This document shows, one piece after another, positions 1-10,049 of a DNA stretch of 64,000 nt. The translations under genes were made by a program, and so were the position numbers. A model generated the notes under the pieces. The model saw only the letters and a program-made list of their open reading frames with translations. It ran no database searches and had not been told where the DNA came from. Location of the stretch: the NCBI GenBank assembly GCA_963681505.1, contig OY811974.1:1509128-1573127 (forward strand). The letters are read 5' to 3'. Position 1 is the stretch's first letter. Each line of letters begins with the position of its first letter. This DNA is from Eunapius fragilis. Lineage: Eukaryota; Porifera; Demospongiae; Spongillida; Spongillidae.

Positions 1-240
1 ATCGATCACGGCCATCGATCACGGCCATCGATCACGGCCGTCGATCACGGCCATCGATCACGGCCATCGATTACGGCCATCGATCACGGCCATCGATCAC
101 GGCCATCGATCACGGCCATCGATCACGTCCATCGATCACGGCCATCGATCACGGCCATCGATCACGGCCATCGATCACGGCCATCGATCACGACCATCGA
201 TCACGGCCATCGATCACGTCCATCGATCACGTCCATCGAT
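1..240 (-). repeat. 13-bp tandem array, left arm
   Basis: About 18 copies of ATCGATCACGGCC with occasional GGCC to GTCC changes and single substitutions. It is the reverse complement of the array at 2326-2750 and continues beyond the window edge. Confidence 0.95.
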
Positions 241-601
241 CATTTGCCATATGTGCCAATATTTTATACATCATGAATTCATAATTTCATGTTTATAGCT
301 TTAATATATTGCGAGATAATAATTGCGTGCCGGCCGGCGCAGAAATCAGCTACAGTACTGTGCGTACAATCAATGCTATACTTTCTTTTTTCCCCCAGCT
401 TTCTTAAAGGTGGGAGAGTAGATAAGGCGGGAAGAATTCTCTCTTACTGACGCCGACCGGAACTTCAGAAAATGAATGACACTATATGTACTCAGTGCAA
501 GAATTTTAGTTCACTGCAGCATGCAGTCTTTCGGTGGCAATTAATAAATTTTGTTTATCCTATATAGCATTCAAAAAACATTAGTTGTAATTATAATAAA
601 T
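241..601. repeat. Inverted-repeat arm, unique part (left)
   Basis: This segment is matched in reverse complement by 1961-2325 with only a few differences, for example a small indel near the shared CTACAGTACTGT block. The high arm-to-arm identity suggests recent formation or gene conversion. Confidence 0.9.
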
Positions 602-897
602 ACAAGTAAATAAAAACATTCTCTAACGAGAGAGTTGTTGGTATATAGGATTGACCAATGGTGGTGTAAAAAGCACGGAAACATGAGTGACAGAAATTTT
701 ACTGGAAAATTGAAATTGGCCTATATTTAGCCCATTACTCAGGCATGCGCTGTTATTTTGTGAGCGTGCTAAGTATAGGCCAATTTCAATTTTCCAGTAA
801 AATTTCTGTCACTCTTGTTTCCGTGCTTTTTACACCACCATTGGTCAATCCTATATACCAACAACTCTCTCGTTAGAGAATGTTTTTATTTATTTGT
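602..897. mobile_element. Hairpin MITE, family A, copy 1
   Basis: The ends ACAAGTAAATAAAAACATTC and its near reverse complement at 878-897 are the outer part of inverted repeats of about 120 bp around a ~40-bp loop. A conserved internal block AATGGTGGTGTAAAAAG is shared with family B at 52837. No coding sequence is present. No clear target duplication is seen, probably because the copy lies inside the larger inverted repeat. Confidence 0.85.
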
Positions 898-993
898 TTC
901 ATAGGTTTTTTTTCACCGTAGTCAATGAAATGTAGGAAGATCATATAGAATTTGGACGATCCCCTTTATCTCTTAATGCAATAACAAATAACT

Positions 994-1503
994 TTAATAA
1001 TAATTATTATTATTATATGAATTAGTTGTGTTTATTATTAATTGTCCTCGCCTGCACCCTCGTCTCCTGCGGGGACGTCCTCCTCCCCGGCCTCCCCGCC
1101 ATGCCGGGTTGAGCCAAGGTGGCAGTGGCCATGCAGGCCAGGGAGGGAGCACAGGCGGCGGTGGTACCGGCGGGAGCGCAGCTGGTGGTGGTGGCGGCGG
1201 GATTATCACTGCTGGTTGAATTGTTCCACCAGGAACACCGGCGGGGGCAGCACTGGTGGTGCCGGCGGGGGTAGCGCTGGTGGTGCTGGCGGGGGCAGCA
1301 CTGGTGGTGCCAGCGGGGGCAGCGCTGGTGGTGCCAATGGGGGTAGCGCTCTGGTAGTGGTGGGGGCAGTGCTGGTGGTGGTGGTAGGAGTGGGGCTTCT
1401 GGAGGTAGCGGGGTGAAGGGGAGAGGAGTTGGAGGATGTATGTCATCCTCTTCCTCCTCGACCCCTCTTGATAAAAAAAACCAGTTAGGTCTTCAGCTGC
1501 CAT
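994..1503 (-). CDS. Small proline-rich, RGG/basic-tailed protein of the foldback spacer
   Basis: The ORF encodes 169 residues on the minus strand. The product has a basic N-terminus, a His-rich stretch, about five copies of an eight-residue GTTSAAPA-type repeat, a poly-proline segment and a Gly/Arg-rich basic tail (GGRGGGRPRRRR). I recognise no enzyme or transposase domain. Gene structure supports a real transcript: a TATA box at 1636-1642, a short untranslated exon ending in a GTAAG donor at 1590, an intron of about 85 bp, and an acceptor TAG at 1504-1506 directly before ATG. The basic tail could bind nucleic acid (inference). Low complexity could also produce an ORF by chance, but the promoter and splice sites argue against this. 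It sits exactly between the two inverted arms. Confidence 0.5.
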   Translation of the reverse strand: MAAEDLTGFFYQEGSRRKRMTYILQLLSPSPRYLQKPHSYHHHQHCPHHYQSATPIGTTSAAPAGTTSAAPASTTSATPAGTTSAAPAGVPGGTIQPAVIIPPPPPPAALPPVPPPPVLPPWPAWPLPPWLNPAWRGGRGGGRPRRRRGCRRGQLIINTTNSYNNNNYY

Positions 1504-1635
1504 CTACATGTACAAGACAGAGACAGAGAGTATATTTTTTCAAGCAAGTTTACACGTGAATCCACATAGAGTATATTATTCAATTCTTACCTCTTTTTGC
1601 GAAGTGCACTATAATTCAGCGGGTGCATGACTGGC

Positions 1636-1642
1636 TTTTATA
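1636..1642 (-). promoter_or_regulatory. TATA box of the spacer gene
   Basis: TATAAAA on the minus strand lies about 45 bp upstream of a consensus 5' splice site (AAGAG/GTAAG at 1591/1590). A transcript starting about 25-30 bp downstream would have a very short leader exon spliced to the ATG exon at 1503. Confidence 0.5.
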
Positions 1643-1665
1643 CCTGCAAAGCCTTAACCCGTAAG

Positions 1666-1960
1666 TAAGTAAATAAAAACATTCTCTAACGAGAGAGTTG
1701 TTGGTATATAGGATTGACCAATGGTGGTGTAAAAAGCACGGAAACAAGAGTGACAGAAATTTTACTGGAAAATTGAAATTGGCCTATATTTAGCACGCTC
1801 ACAAAATAACAGCGCATGCCTGAGTAATGGGCTAAATATAGGCCAATTTCAATTTTCCAGTAAAATTTCTGTCACTCATGTTTCCGTGCTTTTTACACCA
1901 CCATTGGTCAATCCTATATACCAACAACTCTCTCGTTAGAGAATGTTTTTATTTACTTGT
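1666..1960. mobile_element. Hairpin MITE, family A, copy 2
   Basis: This is the reverse complement of copy 1, including its loop and the one-base asymmetry between its two stems. It was therefore duplicated as part of the large inverted repeat and is not an independent insertion. The outer end is ACTTGT at 1955-1960. Confidence 0.85.
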
Positions 1961-2325
1961 ATTTATTATAATTACAACTAATGTTTTTTGAATGCTATAT
2001 AGGATAAACAAAATTTATTAATTGCCACCGAAAGACTGCATGCTGCAGTGAACTAAAATTCTTGCACTGAGTACATATAGTGTCATTCATTTTCTGAAGT
2101 TCCGGTCGGCGTCAGTAAGAGAGAATTCTTCCCGCCTTATCTACTCTCCCACCTTTAAGAAAGCTGGGGGAAAAAAGAAAGTATAGCATTGATTGTACGT
2201 ACAGACTACAGTACTGTAGCTGATTTCTGCCGGCCGGCACGCAATTATTATCTCGCGATATATTAAAGCTATAAACATGAAATTATGAACTCATGATGTA
2301 TAAAATATTGGCACATATGGCAAAT
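1961..2325. repeat. Inverted-repeat arm, unique part (right)
   Basis: Reverse complement of 241-601, including the shared blocks CCGGCCGGC and GGCACATATGGCAAATGATC. No coding potential is seen. Confidence 0.9.
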
Positions 2326-2750
2326 GATCGATGGACGTGATCGATGGACGTGATCGATGGACGTGATCGATGGCCGTGATCGATGGCCGTGATCGATGGC
2401 CGTGATCGATGGCCGTGATCGATGGCCGTGATCGATGGCCGTGATCGATGGACGTGATCGATGGACGTGATCGATGGCCGTGATCGATGGCCGTGATCGA
2501 TGGCCGTGATCGATGGCCGTGATCGATGGCCGTGATCGACGGCCGTGATCGATGGCCGTGATCGATGGCCGTGATCGATGGACGTGATCGATGGACGTGA
2601 TCGATGGACGCGATCGATGGACGTGATCGATCGATGGACGTGATCGATGGCCGTGATCGATGGACGTGATCGATGGACGTGATCGATCGATGGGTGTGAT
2701 CGATCGATGGGACCGATGGGCTGATCGATCGATGGACGTGATCGATGATC
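2326..2750 (+). repeat. 13-bp tandem array, right arm
   Basis: About 30 copies of the unit GATCGATGGCCGT with GGAC variants, degenerating after 2690. Because 39 nt is three units, it makes a long spurious SIDHGHRSRPSIT-type reading frame on the minus strand. That frame is not a gene. Confidence 0.95.
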
Positions 2751-2809
2751 CAATCGATGGTTCACTCTATTTTTCAATCCATGAGCAGCAGCCGATTTAC
2801 GGTGATCGA

Positions 2810-2885
2810 TTGATGAAAGCACCCTACAATTGCATGATCGATTGATGAAAGCACCCTACAATTGCATGATCGATTGATGAAAGCA
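2810..2885 (+). repeat. Short direct repeat, about 33 bp x 2.5
   Basis: The block GATTGATGAAAGCACCCTAC followed by AATTGCATGATC is repeated next to the decayed end of the 13-bp array. It may mark the outer boundary of the foldback element. Confidence 0.8.
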
Positions 2886-3865
2886 GCCGATTTCGGGCGA
2901 TTGATTATTGACATGATTGGCGTTCCATAAGGTTCACCGTGCTTCATTCCTTATCAGTACCCGCGAGGCTTTACAGCACTGAGCAGTACAATTGAAGTGG
3001 TGGTCAATAGATAACAGTGTAATTCTTCCTCGTACACATTAGATATAGGTTCGGGCTTAGCAAACTTTTTACAACAGAACTGTACGTACCTCAGGTACAA
3101 ACTTAGTTGGGCCTGGGGCCGGGGTCGGCAAAATAAATTATCGTAGACTATCTATGAAATTATAAAACAATGTAAGTGGTCCTTTTGGCTGCTGCCATAC
3201 TGATAGATCCAACTCTTGGCACTTCTTGTGCTTGCAGGATTCTGGTGCCCTACCACCACTAGAATATACAATGGAGAGATGGCCAGCAGCGGACTTGTAC
3301 ATGTCATGTATTAAGCGAATCACGGCAGGGTACGACGTTTAAGTTACACAGTATAATATTTTACAGGTAACACATTACATGTATTTACATATGTGGGTCA
3401 TAGGAGCAGAAGGTATAATACATGTACATGCATGCATGCCATACGAGCCAGAAATAGTACTACTACTGTCGGGCAAAGGAAGCGACCATATCAACATTGT
3501 GGTTGTGCAGAGTACACACAACCCTAAAATCAACTCAGCCAGCCAAAGTAGCAGCTTATATACATGTACACACGTTCTGGGTGCATTACATGCACACAAC
3601 TAATCAACACATTCAGAGTTCTGTCCTCTGAGCATTAGCAGACTTCTTCCTTCAGGTCTCTTACGTGTTTAACATAAAGGATGACTGATCCCCAGATTGT
3701 TAATTAGAGGTGTTCCCTGGGAAGGTAAGCATATATTAAAATGATGATTTACCTTTTTAACACACTAACGTTACTACAGTGCTTCCTTTGACACATGATT
3801 TTAATATTGTCTATAAGGCTTCTTAGTGGAATTACCAAGTGTGCATCTATCAGAAAATGCAGGTA
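2886..3865. other. Non-coding stretch, nothing firm
   Basis: No convincing gene. A minus-strand open stretch at 3138-3323 could be an exon but matches nothing I know and lacks strong splice sites. Confidence 0.4.
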
Positions 3866-4860
3866 GTTGGTGCAGTCTCTACCTCATTTGTCTCTCCATC
3901 AGTGGCGGGGTCTGTTCAGTGGCCCTGATTATTTAGGGGGGTGGAGTCACACACCACACACACACACACACACACATAAACACACATACACACACATACA
4001 CACACACTACACACACACACCACACATACACACACTACACACACACACTACACACACACACACACCACACACACACACACACAGGTTCACGCCTTTCATC
4101 AAAGATGTAGAGTTTTCCCAGTGGAGTTAAAAAATAGCAACATGGGTTAACCTTTAATCCCCCGTCATCCTACGTGTAGGATTTACGCAAGTTTTTAGCA
4201 AACTCATATGAACAGAGAACAAACCAAAATCTCATCGTACCGTCGAAATGGTTATCAATTCAAAAAATACTAGTACTTTCTTGTAATTCTTCAAATATTT
4301 TCAAATACAGTCAATATTGCAGTGCTTAAAGATGTACTTTCGGTAAATCGCAAAGCAACTTCAAGTACCAACAAGTAATGTTGGTTAGAACAATATGTTA
4401 AAAGAAGGGGGGTCTTTTGCACTAAGCAAATAAAAAAGTAAATTGTAGATTTGGTTCCACAAGCATATGAACGATAGGTATTTGTCAGTCGCATGTTGCT
4501 GGAATAGCCAAGTGAATCGACAAAAACTTGAAAACGTACAGTGTGTTTTCGGTAAAAATGGCAAAACCGATTAGAGTTAGAACACTGCCATAGAATGTAT
4601 AAAGTAGCACACACATCATGCTTCAAAAAACATTCAAAAGATGTTTTACTTGTCGTACTTTTTTTGTGACAATTAAATTCTCCACATAATGCATTTTTAA
4701 GAACCGCATCCATTGGTAAATTTTGCACAATAGACACATCAAACAACAGTAGAGAAATGGATGCCAAAAACCTGCATTTCTGTTTATAATGAGATTTTCA
4801 AATATTGGTCCTACGCGTAGGACTTGGATCTGGGGAATTAAGGTTTAACCGGCCCCTATA
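3866..4860 (+). mobile_element. Dispersed ~1-kb repeat, copy 1, with AC microsatellite
   Basis: This stretch matches 54395-55350 in inverted orientation, from AGTTGGTGCAGTCTC to the TAGGAC palindrome. The internal part (about 4145-4855) has imperfect inverted ends, GGGTTAACCTTTAATCCCCC and the complement of AATTAAGGTTTAACCGG. Each is followed by a palindrome, CCTACGTGTAGG or CCTACGCGTAGG. An AC/CA microsatellite fills 3953-4083. A minus-strand ORF at 4291-4767 has no recognisable domain, and the other copy interrupts it. TTAA at the ends hints at a piggyBac-like element, but this is weak. A poly-A run follows at 4861-4881. Confidence 0.65.
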
Positions 4861-4881
4861 GTAAAAAAAAAAAAAAAAAAA

Positions 4882-5377
4882 ACTCCACTAATCCATTCTA
4901 TGCCTAATTGGCGGCTTTGCTAATGTACAAGATATATAGCTATAGCGTGATCGTTAGTACATTTGGGTCTGTGTGTACGAGACTATTAAAGCAGAGCGGC
5001 CTTTGATTAATTGTAATTTTAAACCAAGGACACTTAATTATTTGTCGCCATCCTCGTTGCTCCTAGTTGCCAACCTTTTTGGAAAAACAAAGGCTTTTGT
5101 CAAGCTGTCTTACCCTTGGTCTTGGAGCGACTTTTAAGTTTCTGCTGTTAATGTGAAACGTCTTAAGTTAACCGCGTACGGGCCGGGTATAGGCTGCGCG
5201 TGTTTTGCCTTGCTACGCTACTTTGGTTACGCTCCTCATGGACACACCGATGAGTAGACAATTGTTTTGAAAGGTGTTCACAGCGCTTCATGATATGATA
5301 CAACTGACATGGTAGTTTGTATTGGAAGGGATGCTTCTTACATAAAGGGCAAACCTTCGTCAGGCCAGCTAGCTATA
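4882..5377. other. Non-coding stretch
   Basis: No ORF, RNA gene or repeat that I can support. Confidence 0.4.
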
Positions 5378-5556
5378 GCACAGCAAAAAAACGCATCAGA
5401 TCAATTGTTGATTTCGCAACAGATTTTAAATCAATTGTTAAATCAACGCATGATTTCAAAGTAAAATCAAGTGCACTTGATTTGCGATTGATTTTACTGT
5501 GAAATCAATTGTGAATCAATAATATTTATAGATTTGACGCATTTTTTTTGCTGTGC
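5378..5556. mobile_element. Small MITE-like element
   Basis: It is 179 bp long. The ends GCACAGCAAAAAAACGCATC and the complement of GATTTGACGCATTTTTTTTG + CTGTGC form inverted repeats. The interior is AT-rich with repeated ATCAATTGT/AAATCAA motifs. No target duplication is obvious. Confidence 0.55.
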
Positions 5557-6011
5557 AGTATACCAGGATGGTTAGATTATGTTCACATGATGACTGGACC
5601 TGTATTTATTTCTATACAGTACCTTGAACTGATTATTATTAATTATTGGTTCATTGCTCAGTTTGAATTAGCGATGCCAAAAATAAGCGAAGAATGGTTT
5701 ATACAGAACAAAACACAACGTCACAGCACCCCAGTCAAGTCCCAGTCTTCTGATGCACTACAACATTCACATCGATCGTCGTGTACATGTACTGCATGAC
5801 CGCCTCTTTAATAATTCACGAGCAATGAGGTTGGCGACGTGACATGATGGTGGTTCCCAGTCCATGTACTAAACAGCTGACAACTCAATGGATGCTTTTA
5901 ACAGTTTTAGTTAATTAAGTTGACTTTGTTAGTTTCTGAAGAGCTAGTGTCTGTTATGTAGGCCCCATGCCACTGGGGGTAGCTTATAGCGCTTCTCTTG
6001 CTGGTTTGGAA

Positions 6012-6048
<37 letters not shown>

Positions 6049-8974
6049 AGCTGCAGGGCCCTGCCACAGGGCCCGCGGAGGGTATTATAAAGTGGCGGGG
6101 CAGATTTCGATAATATTCTAATATTCTTCGCACCTCCCTACATGTGGAAGTTATTAATAGAAACGCGCATACAGATATACATGTATAAGCCAAATGCACA
6201 ATAATATCGATCCTACCAAAATGTCGCTTTCGATTTCTATAGAGGCAAACCCACTGAGAGACACCTTGGTTCATGGGTGTGTGTGTGCCAGCCATGCAGA
6301 TGAAATGAAAAACGGTGGGCGTTTAAAAAATATGTGCCAGCAGAACGCAAATCCCGACAATAAGGAAGAGTTACAGCCTAGCTGCGCTGCACGTTCTTTA
6401 ACTCGACCACGCCTCTCCGATGACCTAGCTGATACACCGTGCATTATATATCATGGCTCTGACGTATAGGTTGTAAGCCTATGAATGGCCACGCAATGAG
6501 TGGCACCCAAAGAGTATGATCGAATCAACAGGGACACGATTTCTACATAATTTTGTGCGCGCGTATCGGTACTGGTAATACGTACCGTGTTTTTTGTATG
6601 GTGACGGTAGCTGAATCCCACACGTTTTGATCGCTTAACGAATCTTGTCCATTATAGAAGAGAACCACTGACGTTTGTAAGAACGGTGGTACTTCAGTTG
6701 TACAGGTTAATACAGTACGTGGCATGGGCACGGGAGGTTATTGTATATTCATGTGCTCGGAGTAGCGGGAACCAGGTTGTAGTAGGTTAATGGCGCGGAA
6801 TGAACGAAAAATGTGCAATTACTTTGCACAGCTGTATCTCCGTAACGGATCAAGTAAAAATTAACGAACAGGGCACATCGACAGGTACAGGACCCCTCTG
6901 TGTAATAACCGAATTTGAAGTTAATTGAGACGTCCTGCCGAAAGATATGGCCAGTTTGAACCAAAAGGGGTATCGGACGTTGCAACATTGGCACGAAGCT
7001 AATGCAAGACTCCAAAATCTAATTTACCTTATAGAAATGGTGTAGTATGAAGTGTTGAAAATAGGAAGTCAATAGCGTGTACCGTTACGAAGTTATAGCG
7101 TTTCAAACGTAAGTCATTTTTATAACTTTAAAATTATATAGCGAAGGGCCATTTTCGCGGAGACTGTCCCATATACTGCTGTAGCCCCCCCACCCCCCTC
7201 AGGCATATAAGAATTATTCAGTAATGCAATACAATTGTTGACAACAAACACATAAACATACAAACAACATTTCAGTGGAGTTAATTTTCAATGGGACCAT
7301 GTTTACTGGTGTATATCCATCAATGGATAACAATTGATGGCAGATGGGTTCCAATTGTATCCAGGGAGGTGTTAGTAAGAAATTTGGAATTGAAGGGTGA
7401 GAGTGGCCAAGGATTGTAAGATGGCTGGCCATGCAGCTCTGCTAAGATGGCTGGTCATGTAGCTCTGCTACCAGTTTGGGGCTCCCCTTCCCCATACATG
7501 ACGACATCATGGGGCTCCCCTTCTCCTACGGGGGCTCCATCCAATACATCCAGACACCCTGGCTGTGGCATGTGTTGCGTATACTTTTCTAGTTCAAATA
7601 AGGATGTATTCACTGTCACGGGCCACTCAAACATTAACTTCAGGGAGTTGGGTCAACAGTTTTATCTTGCATAAGGTGACCAGCATACCAGCTCTGATAT
7701 GAGCCACAGGCCCACTTCTGACAATGCCAGGCACCCTCTTCCCCATCCCATCCTATTCCATCCCAATCTCCATGGCAACCTTACCAGCTTCAGTTCTCAT
7801 TCGGACGACTCCTTTGCTTCGCTATCAGCCAATGCCTAAAGGGCTTCTTCATAGCTGTGTGTGTGTGTGTGTGGGTGTGGAAGGGGGAGGGGGTGGCACA
7901 AATTTAGTGGGTGTGGTTTTCACACTACCTGACATGATATAGCACACTCATACACACACACACACACTTTATTAACAATCCAACAGGTGATGTGTGAATA
8001 ACAATACGGTTGCCCCTGGCTACATACGTGTGAAGACCAAGCCATTTGGCCCCAAACCTCTGTGAACGTTGCTATAGGTCCTATAGAAGGACACGCATCA
8101 CAAATGACTCCATTGTTAGACCGCTGCCACATAAAGCCATCAGAGGGTACAAGCGAGACCACACACACACACACAAAGATGACATGACAAATGTCAGTAT
8201 ACACACACACACAGACACACACACACACACACAAGCACACACACACACACAGACAGACATGAACACCTGCAGATGCCAGTCTTAACTAAACCTAAGAGGG
8301 ATTCCCTTCGCACACAGAGGCTTCTTTCTAGCTATGTCATTGGATACCATGTGTTGTGTAACACACACTTATATCAGATAACATCACTTGGCCCCTCCCC
8401 CTTTGCCTGCCTCAGTACACTGAATCCACGACAAAATTTGGAATTGTAAATTGAAACCATCACCCAATGCAATTATTTCCCCTCCTTACAACCCCCCCAC
8501 TCCTCCATCACACCACCACACCCTCCACCTCACAGCATGACCTCATTGGGTATGCTGATGTAGATCAGCAGGTGGCCCACAGGTGGTTGCCATGGATACA
8601 CTAAACTTTATTCTTTTAAAGAAAGAAAAAACACTCTGCATTGCATTATTGACACCTGAATGTCAATGGTGGCATCTTTTACTGACAGGCAAAAGTCATG
8701 TCCAGCAACATACACAACATTAACACTAAATTACTGTGAAAAAAAATGATCACATTCCAATGACCTGTATCCAGGAAGTGACCTGTATCCAGGAAGTGAC
8801 CTGAAATCGGAATTGTTCCTGTAGTAATATTTGGGAATGTAAAATGTAAGCACTGGCCCTATGTTATCACTACTGTTGAATACGAGTACCTCCTTCCCTC
8901 CTCCCCAGGGGGTTATGAGGAATTTATCATCATCATCTTGTAACTGACGTTTTGATCTGGAAGGACACACATCT
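5557..8974. other. Intergenic DNA with simple repeats
   Basis: It holds a C32 homopolymer at 6015-6046, GT and AC microsatellites at about 7856-7876 and 8159-8252, and a direct 16-bp repeat near 8760. No coding region shows family resemblance, and the longest open stretches (6194-6469, 6749-7015) match nothing I know. Confidence 0.45.
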
Positions 8975-9090
8975 GTACCACCCTCCCCCTCCCCACCTCC
9001 CCCTCCCTCCCTCTCCCCACCTCCCCTCCCTCCCCCCCCACCTCCCCTCCCTCCCTCTCCCCACCTCCCCTCCCCCACCCTCCCCATTCA
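8975..9090. repeat. CT-rich low-complexity tract
   Basis: CCTCCC-type polypyrimidine sequence. It generates Gly/Glu/Arg-rich false reading frames on the minus strand. Confidence 0.85.
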
Positions 9091-9589
9091 TTTCACCAAC
9101 GTTGTGACGACCTTTCCATGCACACATGACATAACCATGGCACCATGATCACAGACAATGCAATGAAACACAAATGACAATTAATTTTAGGAAATGTTTG
9201 CAAGTGATGGTACTGTTTAGGGAGCTAAACAGGTTTTAATGGGCACTAGTAATTCCTGTTTACACGCATAACCACATCACATTCAAGCCTAATCTTTGTG
9301 ATATGGGGTAGCCTCACTATTGTCATATGGCGCTGGGCGATGGCCCCTTTGTTCGCTTATTGTTTTGTAATCGCTTATTGTTGTGTAATCGGACGGCCAG
9401 CCTCTGGGTATGCATGTATATAAAGATGATGTACACAACTCCAGCGCATGCTGCTGGTCAACAGGCGCTGGAGAGCTTCACCTTTCCCACCCTCCCCTCC
9501 ACATGTATTTGTACTTTGCTGTATGATGCATTTCCTGGTCAGATTATATTACAGTAAGGCAGGGGGCGGAGCCCTGCGGGCTTGTCCCT

Positions 9590-9775
9590 ACAAAGCCGGC
9601 TTGCCAAGCCTGGACCAGCGTCCTGGCTTGGTACACAGGTCACACAGTTGGTGACCAGCGTCACCCTGGTGCCTGTCTAGCCGGCAGACTTTCCCAACAA
9701 TCCTGGATAGCCAAGCCTGGACCAGCGTCCTGGCTTTGGTACACAGGTCACCCGGTTGTGGTCAGCGGCACTAGC
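9590..9775 (+). repeat. Tandem ~108-bp duplication
   Basis: AGCCTGGACCAGCGTCCTGG followed by a TGGTACACAGGTCAC block occurs at about 9606 and again at about 9714. No gene is evident, and a tRNA fold was considered and not found. Confidence 0.7.
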
Positions 9776-10049
9776 TGGTGCCACCACTGCCGGGGAGTTT
9801 GGGTACAGGGACACAGGCTCGTGGGATACTCCTGCCCCTTGCCCCCATTTGCTGCCAATCAGTTAACCATGAACGTTACACTAGCATTGCGTTTGGGCAT
9901 CTGGCTAGGAATTATTAGGTTGATAATTAATGAAACGCTAATGTCAGTAGCCTCCAGAAGTAAATAGGGCGTAACCAATTGCCGCGCACGTGATCCTATG
10001 TTGTGTTTATACGATCAGAAAAAAAACAAAGAAAGAAAAAAAAACAAGG

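Larger units (their letters stand above)
1..2750. mobile_element. Foldback-like inverted-repeat element with a small gene in its spacer
   Basis: The left part (1 to about 897) and the right part (about 1666 to 2750) are near-identical reverse complements. From the outside inward each arm has 13-bp tandem repeats, about 360 bp of unique sequence and one ~296-bp hairpin. The non-repeated spacer (898-1665) carries a gene. Arms with tandem-repeat ends are the architecture described for foldback transposons such as Drosophila FB elements; that assignment is inference. No transposase is visible, and the left end lies outside the window, so termini and target duplication cannot be judged. Confidence 0.7.

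Noticed and set aside
2283-2822. Long SIDHGHRSRPS-repeat reading frame
   Set aside because: Produced by the 13-bp tandem array; three units equal 13 codons, so all frames stay open.
4291-4767. 158-residue ORF as a transposase
   Set aside because: No catalytic motif, and the other copy of the repeat interrupts it.
9590-9775. tRNA-like sequence
   Set aside because: GGTTC-type loops and acceptor pairing are absent; it is a plain tandem duplication.
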